Below, in pieces: positions 35,863 to 45,577 of a stretch of DNA of 64,000 nucleotides. The stretch spans positions 2,291,940 to 2,355,939 of the forward strand of contig NZ_CP091277.1 in assembly GCF_029633965.1 (NCBI RefSeq), read 5' to 3'. The notes beneath the pieces are model-generated. The model made no database searches. It saw nothing but the letters and a program-made list of their open reading frames with translations, and was not told where the DNA came from. This stretch comes from Methanogenium sp. S4BF (lineage in GTDB: Archaea > Halobacteriota > Methanomicrobia > Methanomicrobiales > Methanomicrobiaceae). The position numbers and the translations under genes are program-made. Position 1 is the stretch's first letter. Each line of letters starts with the position of its first letter.

Positions 35863-37506
35863 TCACAGGGCTTCAATGTCGGTAAACATCCACCACGGCC
35901 CGTCTTCATTCTCATCGGCATACCATGCCGTCAGGTCAAACCCGTAGAAGAGGTAGAATACACCGTCTAAGACCGCTCCGTTGGGCTGCCAGTAGAACCG
36001 GTAAGTCCCCTGGGCGGCCCCGAGATCCGGTAACGTGTACGGCTGGTACGGAGCGCCCCACACGCCTGTCGTCTTGTCCAGTTTCATGATCATCGGGACA
36101 TACGTATCAGGGTTGTACGCCACTCCCGGATCGTGGTCCTCCGCATACACCAGCGCGATGGTGCCATCGCCCAGGTCCGTCAGGAACGGCCGCCCGAGGT
36201 AACTTACATCACCGGTTTCCATGACTTTCGAATTGTACACGACCCCTGCAGAAACATTACATACCCGAATCTTTTGCGATTCGTCCTTTACCGCCACGAG
36301 TGCACGGACATCGCTACCATCCGGGGCGTAGTACACGGCGCCGGGGGGTGCCTTCACATTCGGTGAACCGAAGACCGGTCCTGCATCGTACCAGGTGTCT
36401 CCGAAATCATCGCTGAATGCCCAATAGAGCGGCTTATCGTAATCCTTTGCATAGTAGATATATAGCCGGTGGTTGAGCGGGTTGTATACCGGCGCGACCT
36501 CCCAGCCATTTTCTTTCGTGGAAAGGTAGTTGCCTGTGTAGTCGTCCTGGATCTTCAGCCAGTCAGCATCCTCCCAGACATTGCCGTTCAATCTCGTGAA
36601 GTAGAGATTTCCGTTGCGTCCTGTAACAAACACAAACAACTTCTCCGGGCCATTCGGGTATTGAACTACCAGCGGTGCAGGTTCGGCATAGGATGTGCCA
36701 TCCCACAGCTGCGAGGCGCCGGAGAGATAGCCGTCCCTGAATGTCCGAACCTGGATGCGATAGAAGTCATCAGAGAATATCTTGGTACTCGAGTACCAGA
36801 TGGAGAAGACGTATAACCGATCGTTGTAATAGATTCCCCTCGCGTTATCTGAGGATTCGAACTGTCCCCACCCGTCGGGCCATTCCATGCCCGGCAGCGG
36901 CGGACTGCCGCCCAGGTCGAAGAGGGCATAATCCGATCCGATAACGTTATCGACTTTCAGAATGAATCGTCCGGTCAGACCTTCAGGCACCCTGAAGCTG
37001 GTGGAGTTCATGCTCCAGTCCACGATCTTTCCCTTCTCGATTTCTATTTCCATCTCTTCTTCGACATCAACATACGCGAGGCGGATTACTCCCTGCTTAT
37101 CGCCGAAGAAGTTTCCTGCAATCGTGACAATATCACCGTCCAGCGTCAATCCCTCTTCTTCTAAGATCTCCGGCTTTTGGATGGTGAAGGGGGCATAGGT
37201 CATCGGGTCGGCGGCCTTTTTATCCCCCTGCATCAGGACCGTGATGGTGTAGTCCCCGGCGGGATGAACTTTGAACACCTTACAGATGATCTCTGTGTCG
37301 CTCCAGTCCACCACCTGGAGTTTATCGTCACCCAGCAGGACCTCTCCTCTCTTATCGCCGAAGCCTGAGCCGGTGATTGTCAGCTTGGTTCCCACGGTGC
37401 CCTCTGAGGGACTCACGTCGGATATCCCGGCTGCAGCCACTCCCGCGACACCCGTCAGGGTGATCAGGATAACGGCAAGAGCCAGAATCATAAATTTCTT
37501 TGTCAT
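35863..37506 (-). CDS. exported IPT/TIG-domain protein with propeller-like C-terminus, copy A
   Basis: From the ATG at 37506 the protein has 547 residues: a signal peptide (MTKKFMILALAVILIT..GVAAAG), an IPT/TIG Ig-like domain (ISDVSPSEGTVGTKLTITGSGFGDKRGEVLLG), a second Ig-like unit (KPEILEEEGLTLDGDIVTIAGNFFGDKQG), and about 330 residues of repeated Trp/Tyr-rich strands (VFSIWYSSTKIFSDD, LFVFVTGRNGNLYF, LYIYYAKDYDKPLYW), which look like a sialidase-type beta-propeller. No anchor is visible. It is a near copy of the next gene, from tandem duplication. Likely a secreted or surface-bound binding protein; the ligand is unknown. Confidence 0.8.
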   Translation of the reverse strand: MTKKFMILALAVILITLTGVAGVAAAGISDVSPSEGTVGTKLTITGSGFGDKRGEVLLGDDKLQVVDWSDTEIICKVFKVHPAGDYTITVLMQGDKKAADPMTYAPFTIQKPEILEEEGLTLDGDIVTIAGNFFGDKQGVIRLAYVDVEEEMEIEIEKGKIVDWSMNSTSFRVPEGLTGRFILKVDNVIGSDYALFDLGGSPPLPGMEWPDGWGQFESSDNARGIYYNDRLYVFSIWYSSTKIFSDDFYRIQVRTFRDGYLSGASQLWDGTSYAEPAPLVVQYPNGPEKLFVFVTGRNGNLYFTRLNGNVWEDADWLKIQDDYTGNYLSTKENGWEVAPVYNPLNHRLYIYYAKDYDKPLYWAFSDDFGDTWYDAGPVFGSPNVKAPPGAVYYAPDGSDVRALVAVKDESQKIRVCNVSAGVVYNSKVMETGDVSYLGRPFLTDLGDGTIALVYAEDHDPGVAYNPDTYVPMIMKLDKTTGVWGAPYQPYTLPDLGAAQGTYRFYWQPNGAVLDGVFYLFYGFDLTAWYADENEDGPWWMFTDIEAL

Positions 37507-37722
37507 TGCTTCATCTCCCTGGCCGCGTTTTCCCTCGTTGAGCCGGGTCGGCGGCCACGTCATCGCCCGGACCAAGGCTTGTGGCAGAGCGAGATCGCTT
37601 CTGCTCAGCTCACACCCCCCCGGTTCTGCGGTAGAAAAGCACCTCTGGTGTTGAACATGGGCATCGTGCCGCAGACAGAGGTAGTCACTGATAGCCATTG
37701 TTGGTGATAAACATTTCTCGTG
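37507..37722 (-). promoter_or_regulatory. conserved leader and promoter of IPT gene copy A
   Basis: About 215 nt before the start codon are almost identical to the same region of copy B. On the minus strand a TATA-like AAATGTTTATC (around 37710) is followed by ACAATGGCTATCAGTGA and a GC-rich leader to GGGAGATG before the ATG. One-base indels between the copies break any shared reading frame, so the conservation is not coding. A long structured 5' leader is the simplest reading. Confidence 0.5.
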
Positions 37723-38110
37723 TTTTAGGGTATCGTAGGTCGTTTGGGCGATATTTCTGAAATTTACCTGATATTTGCCGCGTATTTAGTTTAACAACAT
37801 GTGCACCGTGAAGGTAAAATCAATCCGGAAAACAGGATGATATCGGCTCAACCCGATCGGTAGTGACAGAGATGTGTATCCCGAGTACTGTAGAGTACCA
37901 AACAAGGATTCATTCTTCCATCACCGGCAGTCCTCACAAGAACAGGCTTCGGTTTTGCATCCCCACATCATCATGAAGAGTCCGAGGATCAGATGTTGAT
38001 ACCGCCGGGAATTACTGATGACCTTCGACGCTGGCGCGGCGGGACGGATGTCAGTTAGCCGTGGCAGATCTGACCCTCAGTATCGGGCATCAACCAATAA
38101 AAAGAACATG
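37723..38110. other. intergenic spacer between the duplicated IPT genes
   Basis: These nearly 390 nt hold no supported gene. The short frames on both strands have no family resemblance. Its left end is AT-rich promoter sequence for copy A. Confidence 0.4.
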
Positions 38111-38135
38111 CGGGATGGGGGTCTGCCCTATCCCG
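38111..38135 (-). terminator. strong second hairpin after IPT gene copy B
   Basis: A ten-pair stem forms between CGGGATGGGG (38111-38120) and CCCTATCCCG (38126-38135) with a five-base loop. Read on the minus strand it is followed by ATGTTCTTTTTATT, so it looks like a backup terminator for copy B. Confidence 0.55.
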
Positions 38136-38149
38136 CCAGTCATCGCAGG

Positions 38150-38168
38150 AAAAAAAGGGAGATCCCTT
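38150..38168 (-). terminator. first terminator of IPT gene copy B
   Basis: On the minus strand AAGGG-ATCT-CCCTT is followed by a T tract about 25 nt after the stop codon of copy B. It occupies the same relative place as the terminator of copy A. Confidence 0.5.
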
Positions 38169-38192
38169 TTATCCGTCACCTCCCTGTCCCTC

Positions 38193-39842
38193 TCAGGGAC
38201 CAAGGTCGGCCACTTTAAACTTCCACCAGGGACCGTCATTCGTATCATCACTATACCAGGCAGTCAGTTCGAACCCGTAGAAGAGGTAGAAGTTATCGTT
38301 ATACATTGCACCATTGGGCTGCCATTGGAATGTATATGTCCCCTGAGCGGTTCCGAGATCAGGTAAGGCATAGAGCTGGTACCCGTCGCTCCAAACGCCT
38401 GTCGTTTTATTGAACTTCTTGATGTATGGAAGGTACCAATCGCCGTTTATAGCAGCATTCGGTGAGTGGTTCTCTCCGTACACCAGCGCGATGGTGCCAT
38501 CGCCAATGTCCGTCAGGAACGGCCGGCCCATATCTTCCACATTCCCGGTATCCAGGATTTCCGAATTGACCACTGAACCCATCGCAATGTGACAGAGACG
38601 TATCTGCTGGGATGTGTCCTGTACCGCCAGGAGTACATCTGTTGACGGGATATCAGGGGGAACATAGAAGACAGCACCGGGCGACGACGTCACTACAGGA
38701 GAATCGTACACTTTTCCGCCATAATGCCAGTCGTATCCAAAATTATCACTGTAAACAAAGTAGAGGTAATCTTTGTAATCCTTGGCGTAGTAGACATATA
38801 TCCGGTTGGTTATCGGGTTGAATACCGGAGCAACCTCCCAACCATCTGCTTTTGTTGTTGGAGTTACGCCTGTGAAAGTGTCCTGAATCTTCAGCCAGTC
38901 GCCGTCCTCCCAGACATTACCATTCAATCTCGTGAAGTAGAGATTTCCATTGCGTCCTGTAACAAACACAAACAACTTCTCCGGGCCATTCGGGTATTGA
39001 ACTACCAGCGGTGCGGGTTCGGCATAGGATGTGCCATCCCACAACTGTGAGGCACCGGAGAGCACGCCGTCCTTGAACGTCCGGACCTCGATGCGATAGA
39101 AATTATCTGAGAATATCTGAGTACTCGAGTACCAGAGGGAGAATATGTAGAGTTGGTCGTTGTAATAGACCCCTCTGGCGTTATCGGTGGATTCGTATTG
39201 TCCCCACCCGTCCGGCCAGACCATACCCACCAGCGGCGGACCGCCTTCCAGATCCAGGAGGGCGTAATCCGTTCCAATAACGTTATCGACTTCCAGAATG
39301 AATCGTCCTGTCAGACCTTCAGGCACCCTGAAGCTGGTGGAGTTCATGCTCCAGTCCACGATCTTTCCCTTCTCTATTTCTATCTCCATCTCTTCTTTGA
39401 CATCAGCATACGCGAGGCGGATTACTCCCTGCTTATCGCCGAAGAACTTTCCTTCAATCGTGACAATATCACCGTCCAGCGTCAATCCCTCTTCTTCTAA
39501 GATCTCCGGCTTTTGGATGGTGAAGGGGGCATAGGTCATCGGATCGGCAACCTTTTTATCCCCCTGCATCAGGACCGTGATGGTGTAGTCCCCGGCGGGA
39601 TGAACTTTGAACACCTTACAGATGATCTCTGTGTCGCTCCAGTCCACCACCTGGAGTTTATCGTCACCCAGCAGGACCTCTCCTCTCTTATCGCCGAAGC
39701 CGGAGCCGGTGATTGTCAGCTCGGTTCCCACGGTGCCCTCTGAGGGACTCACGTCGGATATCCCGGCCGCAGCCACTCCCGCGACACCCGTCAGGGTGAT
39801 CAGGATAACGGCAAGAGCCAGAATCATAAATTTCTTTGTCAT
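38193..39842 (-). CDS. exported IPT/TIG-domain protein with propeller-like C-terminus, copy B
   Basis: This 549-residue paralogue of the neighbouring gene has the same order: signal peptide (MTKKFMILALAVILIT), IPT/TIG domain (ISDVSPSEGTVGTELTITG), second Ig-like unit, and the Trp/Tyr-rich repeat region (YIFSLWYSSTQIFSDN, IYVYYAKDYKDYLYF, FYLFYGFELTAWYSDD). The first 230 residues are almost unchanged between copies, while the C-terminal third has diverged much more, so binding specificity may differ. The longer frame start at 39911 lies in the conserved noncoding leader and is rejected. Confidence 0.8.
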   Translation of the reverse strand: MTKKFMILALAVILITLTGVAGVAAAGISDVSPSEGTVGTELTITGSGFGDKRGEVLLGDDKLQVVDWSDTEIICKVFKVHPAGDYTITVLMQGDKKVADPMTYAPFTIQKPEILEEEGLTLDGDIVTIEGKFFGDKQGVIRLAYADVKEEMEIEIEKGKIVDWSMNSTSFRVPEGLTGRFILEVDNVIGTDYALLDLEGGPPLVGMVWPDGWGQYESTDNARGVYYNDQLYIFSLWYSSTQIFSDNFYRIEVRTFKDGVLSGASQLWDGTSYAEPAPLVVQYPNGPEKLFVFVTGRNGNLYFTRLNGNVWEDGDWLKIQDTFTGVTPTTKADGWEVAPVFNPITNRIYVYYAKDYKDYLYFVYSDNFGYDWHYGGKVYDSPVVTSSPGAVFYVPPDIPSTDVLLAVQDTSQQIRLCHIAMGSVVNSEILDTGNVEDMGRPFLTDIGDGTIALVYGENHSPNAAINGDWYLPYIKKFNKTTGVWSDGYQLYALPDLGTAQGTYTFQWQPNGAMYNDNFYLFYGFELTAWYSDDTNDGPWWKFKVADLGP

Positions 39843-40050
39843 TGATCCATCTCCCTGGCCGCGTTTTCCCTCGTTGAGCCGGGTCGGCGGCCACGTCATC
39901 GCCCGGACCAAGGCTGTGGCAGAGCGAGATCGCTCCTGCTCAGCTCATCCCCCGGTTCTGCGGTAGAAAAGCACCTCTGGCATTGAACGAGGGCATCGGG
40001 CCGCAGACAGAGGTAATCACTGATAGCCATTGTTGGTGATAAATATATCT
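39843..40050 (-). promoter_or_regulatory. conserved leader and promoter of IPT gene copy B
   Basis: This is the counterpart of the copy A leader. A TATA-like AGATATATTTATC lies around 40036-40050 on the minus strand, followed by the shared ACAATGGCTATCAGTGA segment and the same GC-rich leader to the ATG at 39842. The transcript leader would be about 170-190 nt. Confidence 0.5.
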
Positions 40051-40359
40051 CTCAATCTGGTCTGAAAAAACGAATATTTGTCACTTTTTGCGTAATTAAC
40101 TCTATATAGTCGCTTTTTTTAGTTTGTAATCAAATGAGCTCGCAAAAGTACATATTGTCTATTAAACATGAATATTTTCGGATCACTGTGAGATCTGTAG
40201 TTTCAATTTTATTTACGCCGGGCAAGAGCAGTGCCACGTCGCCATAGGCGCCCATGCCCGGGTCATACATGAAATCAGATCCATCGTCGCTACGAATCCG
40301 CATAAAAAAACAGAGGTGTTCCTTGGAACATCATAAATCCGGCATTTGCCGCCTCATTC
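40051..40359. other. AT-rich intergenic region with a weak small frame
   Basis: The region is AT-rich up to about 40200. On the minus strand an open frame from ATG 40303 to the stop at 40130 would encode 57 residues with RSDDGSDFMYDPGMGAYGD, which could be a fragment of an exported protein. I see no ribosome site and no family match, so no gene is called. Confidence 0.35.
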
Positions 40360-42426
40360 CTACACCCGAAATACCAGCAGGTTCCAGTAATTCACCCACC
40401 ACATCATCAGGAAGAGCCCGATGACAACGAGGGTATAATGCAGCCGGTGCCGGAGCGTCCACCATGACCGCCTCCAGACCGGCAGAAGGAATATGGTGCT
40501 TGCCACCGACAGCAGGGCTGCGATGACCGGGACTGAAAGGGCCATCGCAAGGGCAGGAGGTGTAGTCCGGTCGAACATGTACGACTGGATCAACGCTGCA
40601 TCTGCCGTGACCGCCGGAAGAAGAATGAGGACGAAGAGGAGAACGAGAAGGGCTGCTGTCCCCGTAACCATCCGTGCACAGAACGGCAGCTGCGAAGATG
40701 GTGCTGTTCTTTTGTCCGTTTTCGTTGGTTCATCCGCGTTCATCTCTCCATTATCCGGACTGTAAGCCCGTCGGCAAATCGCCATCAGGGGCCAGAGGAG
40801 GGCCGTCAGCAGAATGATGGTGGCCGCATTCTTCACCGCATCCACGAATCCATCCGTCCCATACCATGGCACCCGTTCGAAGGCCATGATCGGGACGTTT
40901 TCGAGGCAAAGGAGCGTCACATCGCCGTCTGCATTCTCCCGAAAGACCACATCCCCCGCATAGGTATTCGCCCCGTTTGTCTGAGCAAAGACACCCGGTT
41001 CGATCTCGGTATAGGGGGTGGGTGTTTTCCCGCTTCGCATAAGGAGAATCGTCCCCCCCTCGCCTGCCGCGGCCTGTATCTGCTGGGGCGGCGAGAGATA
41101 ATACTCGAACGTCCGGTAGTTGTGGCGTGTCGACTGGTAGGTGCCTGCAAACGCTTGAACGGATGGTGCAGGAGCCGTTCCGTCATAGGCTTCCTCCAGT
41201 CCGGCCGGTTCACCCCCGGTCGCTGTCTCGTCATCGTCCGGGAAGAAATGGTCGACGAACGCCATCAGGAGATCATTTCTCGCTGAGTTCCCCCCGGGGC
41301 TGTTGTAGGAGACGAAATATCCTGTCTTTCTCTCCGGGATAATGACCAGCAGGGAATGGAAGGTGTCGGTATCGCCTCCGTGGGTTATGATCCGCTCGCC
41401 CTCAATGTGGTTTTCATAAAACCCGAGGCACATGCTGCTGACACGTGGGTCGTTTGCGAATGCCGGGGCGTGCATAAGGGAGGCGGTATCTGAAGAGAGA
41501 ATCTCCACACCGTTCCATGTGCCGTTTTCCATGTGAACCGCGGCGAATTTCGCCATGTCGGCCGCCGTGGAGCTGATCGTCCCCGCCGGACCGATGACAA
41601 AGACGGTGTCCGGAACGGCCACATTCGCCTCTCCGGTATAGTGATACCCTGAGGCAGTTGCCGCGTCAGCCTCTGGTGTGAGTGGATAGGAGACAATGGT
41701 GTCCGTCATACCAAGCGGGGTGAGGATGTTCTCCTGTACATACTGCCCATAGGGGATCCCGGTGATATCCTCAATAATGACTGCAGCAAGTGTTGTGCCA
41801 TAATTCGAGTAGGCGGTGACTGTCCCCGGCGGATAGACGATGGCGGGGATGTTATCCCTGCAGTAGATCCTGAATGAGTAGAGATCCGCTGCATCGGCCA
41901 CAGCGAAATGCACCTCCTGCTCCTCGAATCCTGCCGAATGGGTCATCAGGTGCCGCATGGTCACCGGCTGTCCGGGGTAGGTGTCCGGGAGAGAGAAACC
42001 GGTCAGATACGTATTGACATCCGTATCGAGATCAATTCTTCCTTCCTCCACCAGCTGCATAACACAGGTCCAAGTGAAGAGCTTGGTTATTGATCCGATA
42101 TGAAAGTGTGTCGCTTCCGGGTCGACTGTATTTTTACTATCAATGTCAGAATACCCGTATCCTTTTGCAAAGATCAGCTCTCCGTCCTGCACGACAGAGA
42201 CCACGGCACCTGGTATGTTGTACTCCGCCAGTCCTGCAGGAACCGCTGTGTTAAAAAATGCTTCAACATCAGAGGGATTTATGAGCTCTTGATCGGTAGA
42301 TGGCCCGGTGCCATCTGCATGTACCGGTGGACATGCAAGAAGGAATAACGCCATAAGAACGATAATGCTCATACGAATCATCCCGGAAATCCCGGTTTTC
42401 TGAGGATTACAGCATGCAGAATTCAT
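40360..42426 (-). CDS. serine hydrolase of the beta-lactamase/penicillin-binding fold with C-terminal membrane helices
   Basis: The exported protein of about 688 residues has a signal sequence (MSIIVLMALFLLACPP), then a class C beta-lactamase-like domain with SITK (Ser nucleophile and Lys), YSNYG (the Tyr-x-Asn motif) and HGGDT in place of the KTG motif. A beta-rich linker domain and four C-terminal helices follow. Such proteins are peptidases or esterases; methanogens lack murein, so a classical penicillin target is unlikely. The start is uncertain: ATG 42474, 42453, 42426 and 42381 are all in frame. 42426 has a weak GAGG upstream; 42381 gives the most compact signal peptide. Confidence 0.8.
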   Translation of the reverse strand: MNSACCNPQKTGISGMIRMSIIVLMALFLLACPPVHADGTGPSTDQELINPSDVEAFFNTAVPAGLAEYNIPGAVVSVVQDGELIFAKGYGYSDIDSKNTVDPEATHFHIGSITKLFTWTCVMQLVEEGRIDLDTDVNTYLTGFSLPDTYPGQPVTMRHLMTHSAGFEEQEVHFAVADAADLYSFRIYCRDNIPAIVYPPGTVTAYSNYGTTLAAVIIEDITGIPYGQYVQENILTPLGMTDTIVSYPLTPEADAATASGYHYTGEANVAVPDTVFVIGPAGTISSTAADMAKFAAVHMENGTWNGVEILSSDTASLMHAPAFANDPRVSSMCLGFYENHIEGERIITHGGDTDTFHSLLVIIPERKTGYFVSYNSPGGNSARNDLLMAFVDHFFPDDDETATGGEPAGLEEAYDGTAPAPSVQAFAGTYQSTRHNYRTFEYYLSPPQQIQAAAGEGGTILLMRSGKTPTPYTEIEPGVFAQTNGANTYAGDVVFRENADGDVTLLCLENVPIMAFERVPWYGTDGFVDAVKNAATIILLTALLWPLMAICRRAYSPDNGEMNADEPTKTDKRTAPSSQLPFCARMVTGTAALLVLLFVLILLPAVTADAALIQSYMFDRTTPPALAMALSVPVIAALLSVASTIFLLPVWRRSWWTLRHRLHYTLVVIGLFLMMWWVNYWNLLVFRV

Positions 42427-42573
42427 CTGTAATTGAATCCTCGTTCTATTCATTATTAAAATGAATTGGGGCATTTGAAATCAGAATTAATGTCCTTTGC
42501 CTATTCTGCCCGGATGCGTGCCGATCACATCACCATTATAATGTAATATCCCTTTATCCGGGTCTGATCAGGG

Positions 42574-43677
42574 ATGTACCAGCCAAAATATATCACCGGT
42601 CTCGCAAAGGTGCCGGGCCTTTCAGCAGCTGAAAAACAGGCCCTTGCCAAGGTTCAAGATAAATTTGCCTTTCGTTCAAACGAATATTATCTTTCTCTTA
42701 TTGATTGGAGCGACCCTCATGATCCGATACGAAGAATCGTCATTCCTGATCCGGCAGAGCTTGAGGAGTGGGGAACACTTGACGCCTCGGAGGAGTCCCA
42801 GTATATCGTTGCGCCCGGAATGGAGCACAAATATGAACAGACGGCACTTGTTCTGGTAAGTGATATGTGTGCGGGATTCTGTCGGTACTGTTTTAGAAAG
42901 AGGCTGTTTATGGATACAAACAGAGAGGTTGTACGGGATATTTCCAAAGATTTGTCCTACATCGCATCCCACCCGGAGATAACAAATGTCCTCCTCAGCG
43001 GGGGGGATACTCTGTTTCTTTCAACAAAACAGCTTGAAAACATCATCCGGCAGTTCAGGGAAATAGACCACGTCCGCATAATCCGGATCGGGACCAAAGT
43101 TCCGGCATACAACCCCTACCGGATACTCAATGACCCTCAGCTTCCTGATGTGATCAGGAAATATGGAACGGACGAAAAAAAGATCTATATCATCACGCAG
43201 TTCAATCATCCACGGGAACTGACAAAACCGGCGATCCGGGGGATTAATATCCTGCAGGATGCAGGTGCGGTATTCGCCAACCAAACGCCGATTCTTCGGG
43301 GAATAAACGATGATCCTGATGTCGTGGCTGAGCTGCACCGGAATCTTTCCTTTGTCGGCATTGCCCCATACTATGTGTTTCAGTGCCGTCCTACCCTCGG
43401 GAACCGGCATTTCGTTGTACCGGTTGAGGAGGCATATTTCATCCTTGAAAAAGCAAAAATGAACTGTTCGGGGCTTGCAAAGCGGTTCACCTTTGCGATG
43501 TCCCATGTCTGCGGAAAGATCGCCGTGGTGGGTGTGGACGATGAGAGAACATACATGAAATACCACCAGGCAGCAAGTTGGGATGATATTGGGAAGTGTA
43601 TGAGCTTTAACAGAACTCCCGGGGCATTGTGGTTTGATGATTATGGATGTCCTGTCTCTGAAAAAAGGGTTGAATGA
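42574..43677 (+). CDS. KamA-family radical SAM protein (lysine 2,3-aminomutase-like)
   Basis: The 367-residue protein has the radical SAM cluster motif C99-x3-C103-x2-C106 (CAGFCRYC), LLSGGDTLFLS, RIGTKVPAYNPYRI and a possible PLP lysine in HVCGKIAVVG. These fit the lysine 2,3-aminomutase/EpmB family. It is shorter than canonical AblA enzymes, which in methanogens start N-epsilon-acetyl-beta-lysine synthesis, and the usual AblB acetyltransferase is not adjacent. It may therefore act on another amino acid or on a protein-bound lysine. The gene is monocistronic. Confidence 0.8.
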   Translation: MYQPKYITGLAKVPGLSAAEKQALAKVQDKFAFRSNEYYLSLIDWSDPHDPIRRIVIPDPAELEEWGTLDASEESQYIVAPGMEHKYEQTALVLVSDMCAGFCRYCFRKRLFMDTNREVVRDISKDLSYIASHPEITNVLLSGGDTLFLSTKQLENIIRQFREIDHVRIIRIGTKVPAYNPYRILNDPQLPDVIRKYGTDEKKIYIITQFNHPRELTKPAIRGINILQDAGAVFANQTPILRGINDDPDVVAELHRNLSFVGIAPYYVFQCRPTLGNRHFVVPVEEAYFILEKAKMNCSGLAKRFTFAMSHVCGKIAVVGVDDERTYMKYHQAASWDDIGKCMSFNRTPGALWFDDYGCPVSEKRVE

Positions 43678-43767
43678 ACATTCGGGCCAATAAATCCCGT
43701 TTATTTCTTTTCCGGAAGAATTTCCCCTGATCGGCGTACATTTAATCCCTGCGGTGTATTTAGAAAT

Positions 43768-45318
43768 ATGGGCACCCCAAGATCCGTAATTCCGCTGACC
43801 TTTGCTGTTTTCATTCTCATCTGCATTGCCGGATGTACCGGCATATCCGGAGATCCTGCGGAAGGTTCTTCTCCGAAAGCTGCATCATCTGCAGATGATC
43901 TGTATTCACAAGCACAGGCTGCAATGAAGGACGAACAGTACAGGACTGCCGGGATGCTCTTTGAAGAGGCATATTCACGTTATTCAGACTCAGGTGACGC
44001 TGAAAAAGCCCTTGCTGGCAGGAATGAAATGTTTCGTGCGAACAGGACAATATTGGAGTATCCGTTCAACAAAACGGGCGCAGAGGCAGATCTGATGATG
44101 AAAGTTTCCGGGATCACAGACGCTGAAATAGATAACTGGCTGTCCTGTCATGCCCAGAAGATCCGTTCAGATGGGGAGACTCTCTATTATGAAGGAATAT
44201 CGGCTGATTACCTCTATGCAAATTATAACCTTTTACGGGGAACCGCAGACAAAAGCATCGATTTTGGGTGTCTGGCGCGTTATGCGATTCAAAATGGATC
44301 TCCTTCCTCACTGTCCGGGGGAAGTCTGCCGTATGGAAACCCGGTGTATTACACGGGAACTGAAAAGCTGCAAATACCGGCTGAGATGCTTCCTGAAATC
44401 GGTATGCTGAAGATCTGGTATCCACTCCCGCTGGAGACGGAATCGCAAAGAAATATTTCGGTAGTAAATCTGTCAGATGAAGAGTATATCGTAAACGGAC
44501 CGGTAACGACAGGAGGGATAGGATATGTCTCCTATGAGATTCCGGCTGAAAATATTGACGGGGACCTTATACTCACAGCGGATATCGGATACACCTCATA
44601 TGAACAGATATTTGAGGTAGATCCGGATACTGTCGAGGCGTATGATACAGATGACCCGGAATATCTGCTGTATACAAAATCTGCACGGAATATTGAAATC
44701 ACGGATGAAATACAGGAAAGGGCAGCAGAAATTGTCGGCAGTGAAACCAATCCGTATCTCCGGGCACAAATGATCTACCGGTATATCATTGACACATACC
44801 CATACAGCCACACCCCGCATTTGTCTCTTGATACCATTGAACCGAAAACGGCAGAATCGACATATCTGTTCACTACCGGACACGGTGACTGCGGGACACA
44901 GAGCATGTTCTTCTCAGCACTGTGCCGTTCCCTTGGCATACCTGCCCGGACAACCGGCGGATACCAGATGCTGTTGTCAGACACTCCCGGCGCTCATTTC
45001 TGGGCTGAATACTACATCGAAGGGTATGGATGGATTCCCTGTGATCCAACGGTTGCAGAGATAGCCGACTGGCTCGACACATCAGATGAGAACCGGGAAC
45101 TGTTTAAGGAATCGCTCTCCTCCAACCTTGATCCGGCAAGATTTGTCATCCAGAAAGATGTCGATGCAGAAATGGTGCCCTCTTTTCCGGACGGTGCAGT
45201 CGTATTCAGACTGGTTCTGCAGAAGCCTGCAATCATCTCCGAAGCGGGAGAGTATGATCTGGATCTATTGTCCGGAGATTATTTTTCCATAAGGTTGGAG
45301 GCCGGGACTGAAATCTAA
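43768..45318 (+). CDS. transglutaminase-domain lipoprotein
   Basis: The 516-residue protein has a lipobox (CIAGC, Cys23) and an alpha-helical, TPR-like segment (SADDLYSQAQAAMKDEQY) that suggests protein contacts. A beta-rich domain precedes the transglutaminase core at about 330-430: Cys in HGDCGTQSMFF, His in GAHFWAEYY, Asp in IPCDPTVAE, so the catalytic triad is complete. It may be a surface protease or protein crosslinker. Its domain order differs from the transglutaminase lipoprotein at 6.7-7.9 kb. Confidence 0.85.
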   Translation: MGTPRSVIPLTFAVFILICIAGCTGISGDPAEGSSPKAASSADDLYSQAQAAMKDEQYRTAGMLFEEAYSRYSDSGDAEKALAGRNEMFRANRTILEYPFNKTGAEADLMMKVSGITDAEIDNWLSCHAQKIRSDGETLYYEGISADYLYANYNLLRGTADKSIDFGCLARYAIQNGSPSSLSGGSLPYGNPVYYTGTEKLQIPAEMLPEIGMLKIWYPLPLETESQRNISVVNLSDEEYIVNGPVTTGGIGYVSYEIPAENIDGDLILTADIGYTSYEQIFEVDPDTVEAYDTDDPEYLLYTKSARNIEITDEIQERAAEIVGSETNPYLRAQMIYRYIIDTYPYSHTPHLSLDTIEPKTAESTYLFTTGHGDCGTQSMFFSALCRSLGIPARTTGGYQMLLSDTPGAHFWAEYYIEGYGWIPCDPTVAEIADWLDTSDENRELFKESLSSNLDPARFVIQKDVDAEMVPSFPDGAVVFRLVLQKPAIISEAGEYDLDLLSGDYFSIRLEAGTEI

Positions 45319-45577
45319 TGTATTGCATTTTTTGAATTCTATTCGTGATACGGACTCCAGAGGGGGGGAGACCACATTATGAGCCGGCGAGGATGAACAC
45401 GGGGTATGATGGGAGCAGGAATAAATTACGGCTATGGGGGGAAACGGGATTGTGGTGATGGGATGAGGGACCCTGTTGTCGGGATGCACCCATCGAGCCG
45501 CAACAGAGAATGGGTGTCGGTGAAGAGCCGGAAGAGAACCGAAATCCCCCGAAGGATGCCGGGAATGGGGTGTCCGG

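Noticed and set aside
37507-37698. N-terminal extension of IPT copy A (start at 37698)
   Set aside because: The same region in copy B is frameshifted by small indels, and the signal peptide starts at the later ATG in both copies.
40130-40303. 57-residue minus-strand frame
   Set aside because: No ribosome site, no family resemblance and an AT-rich end; noted only as a possible remnant.
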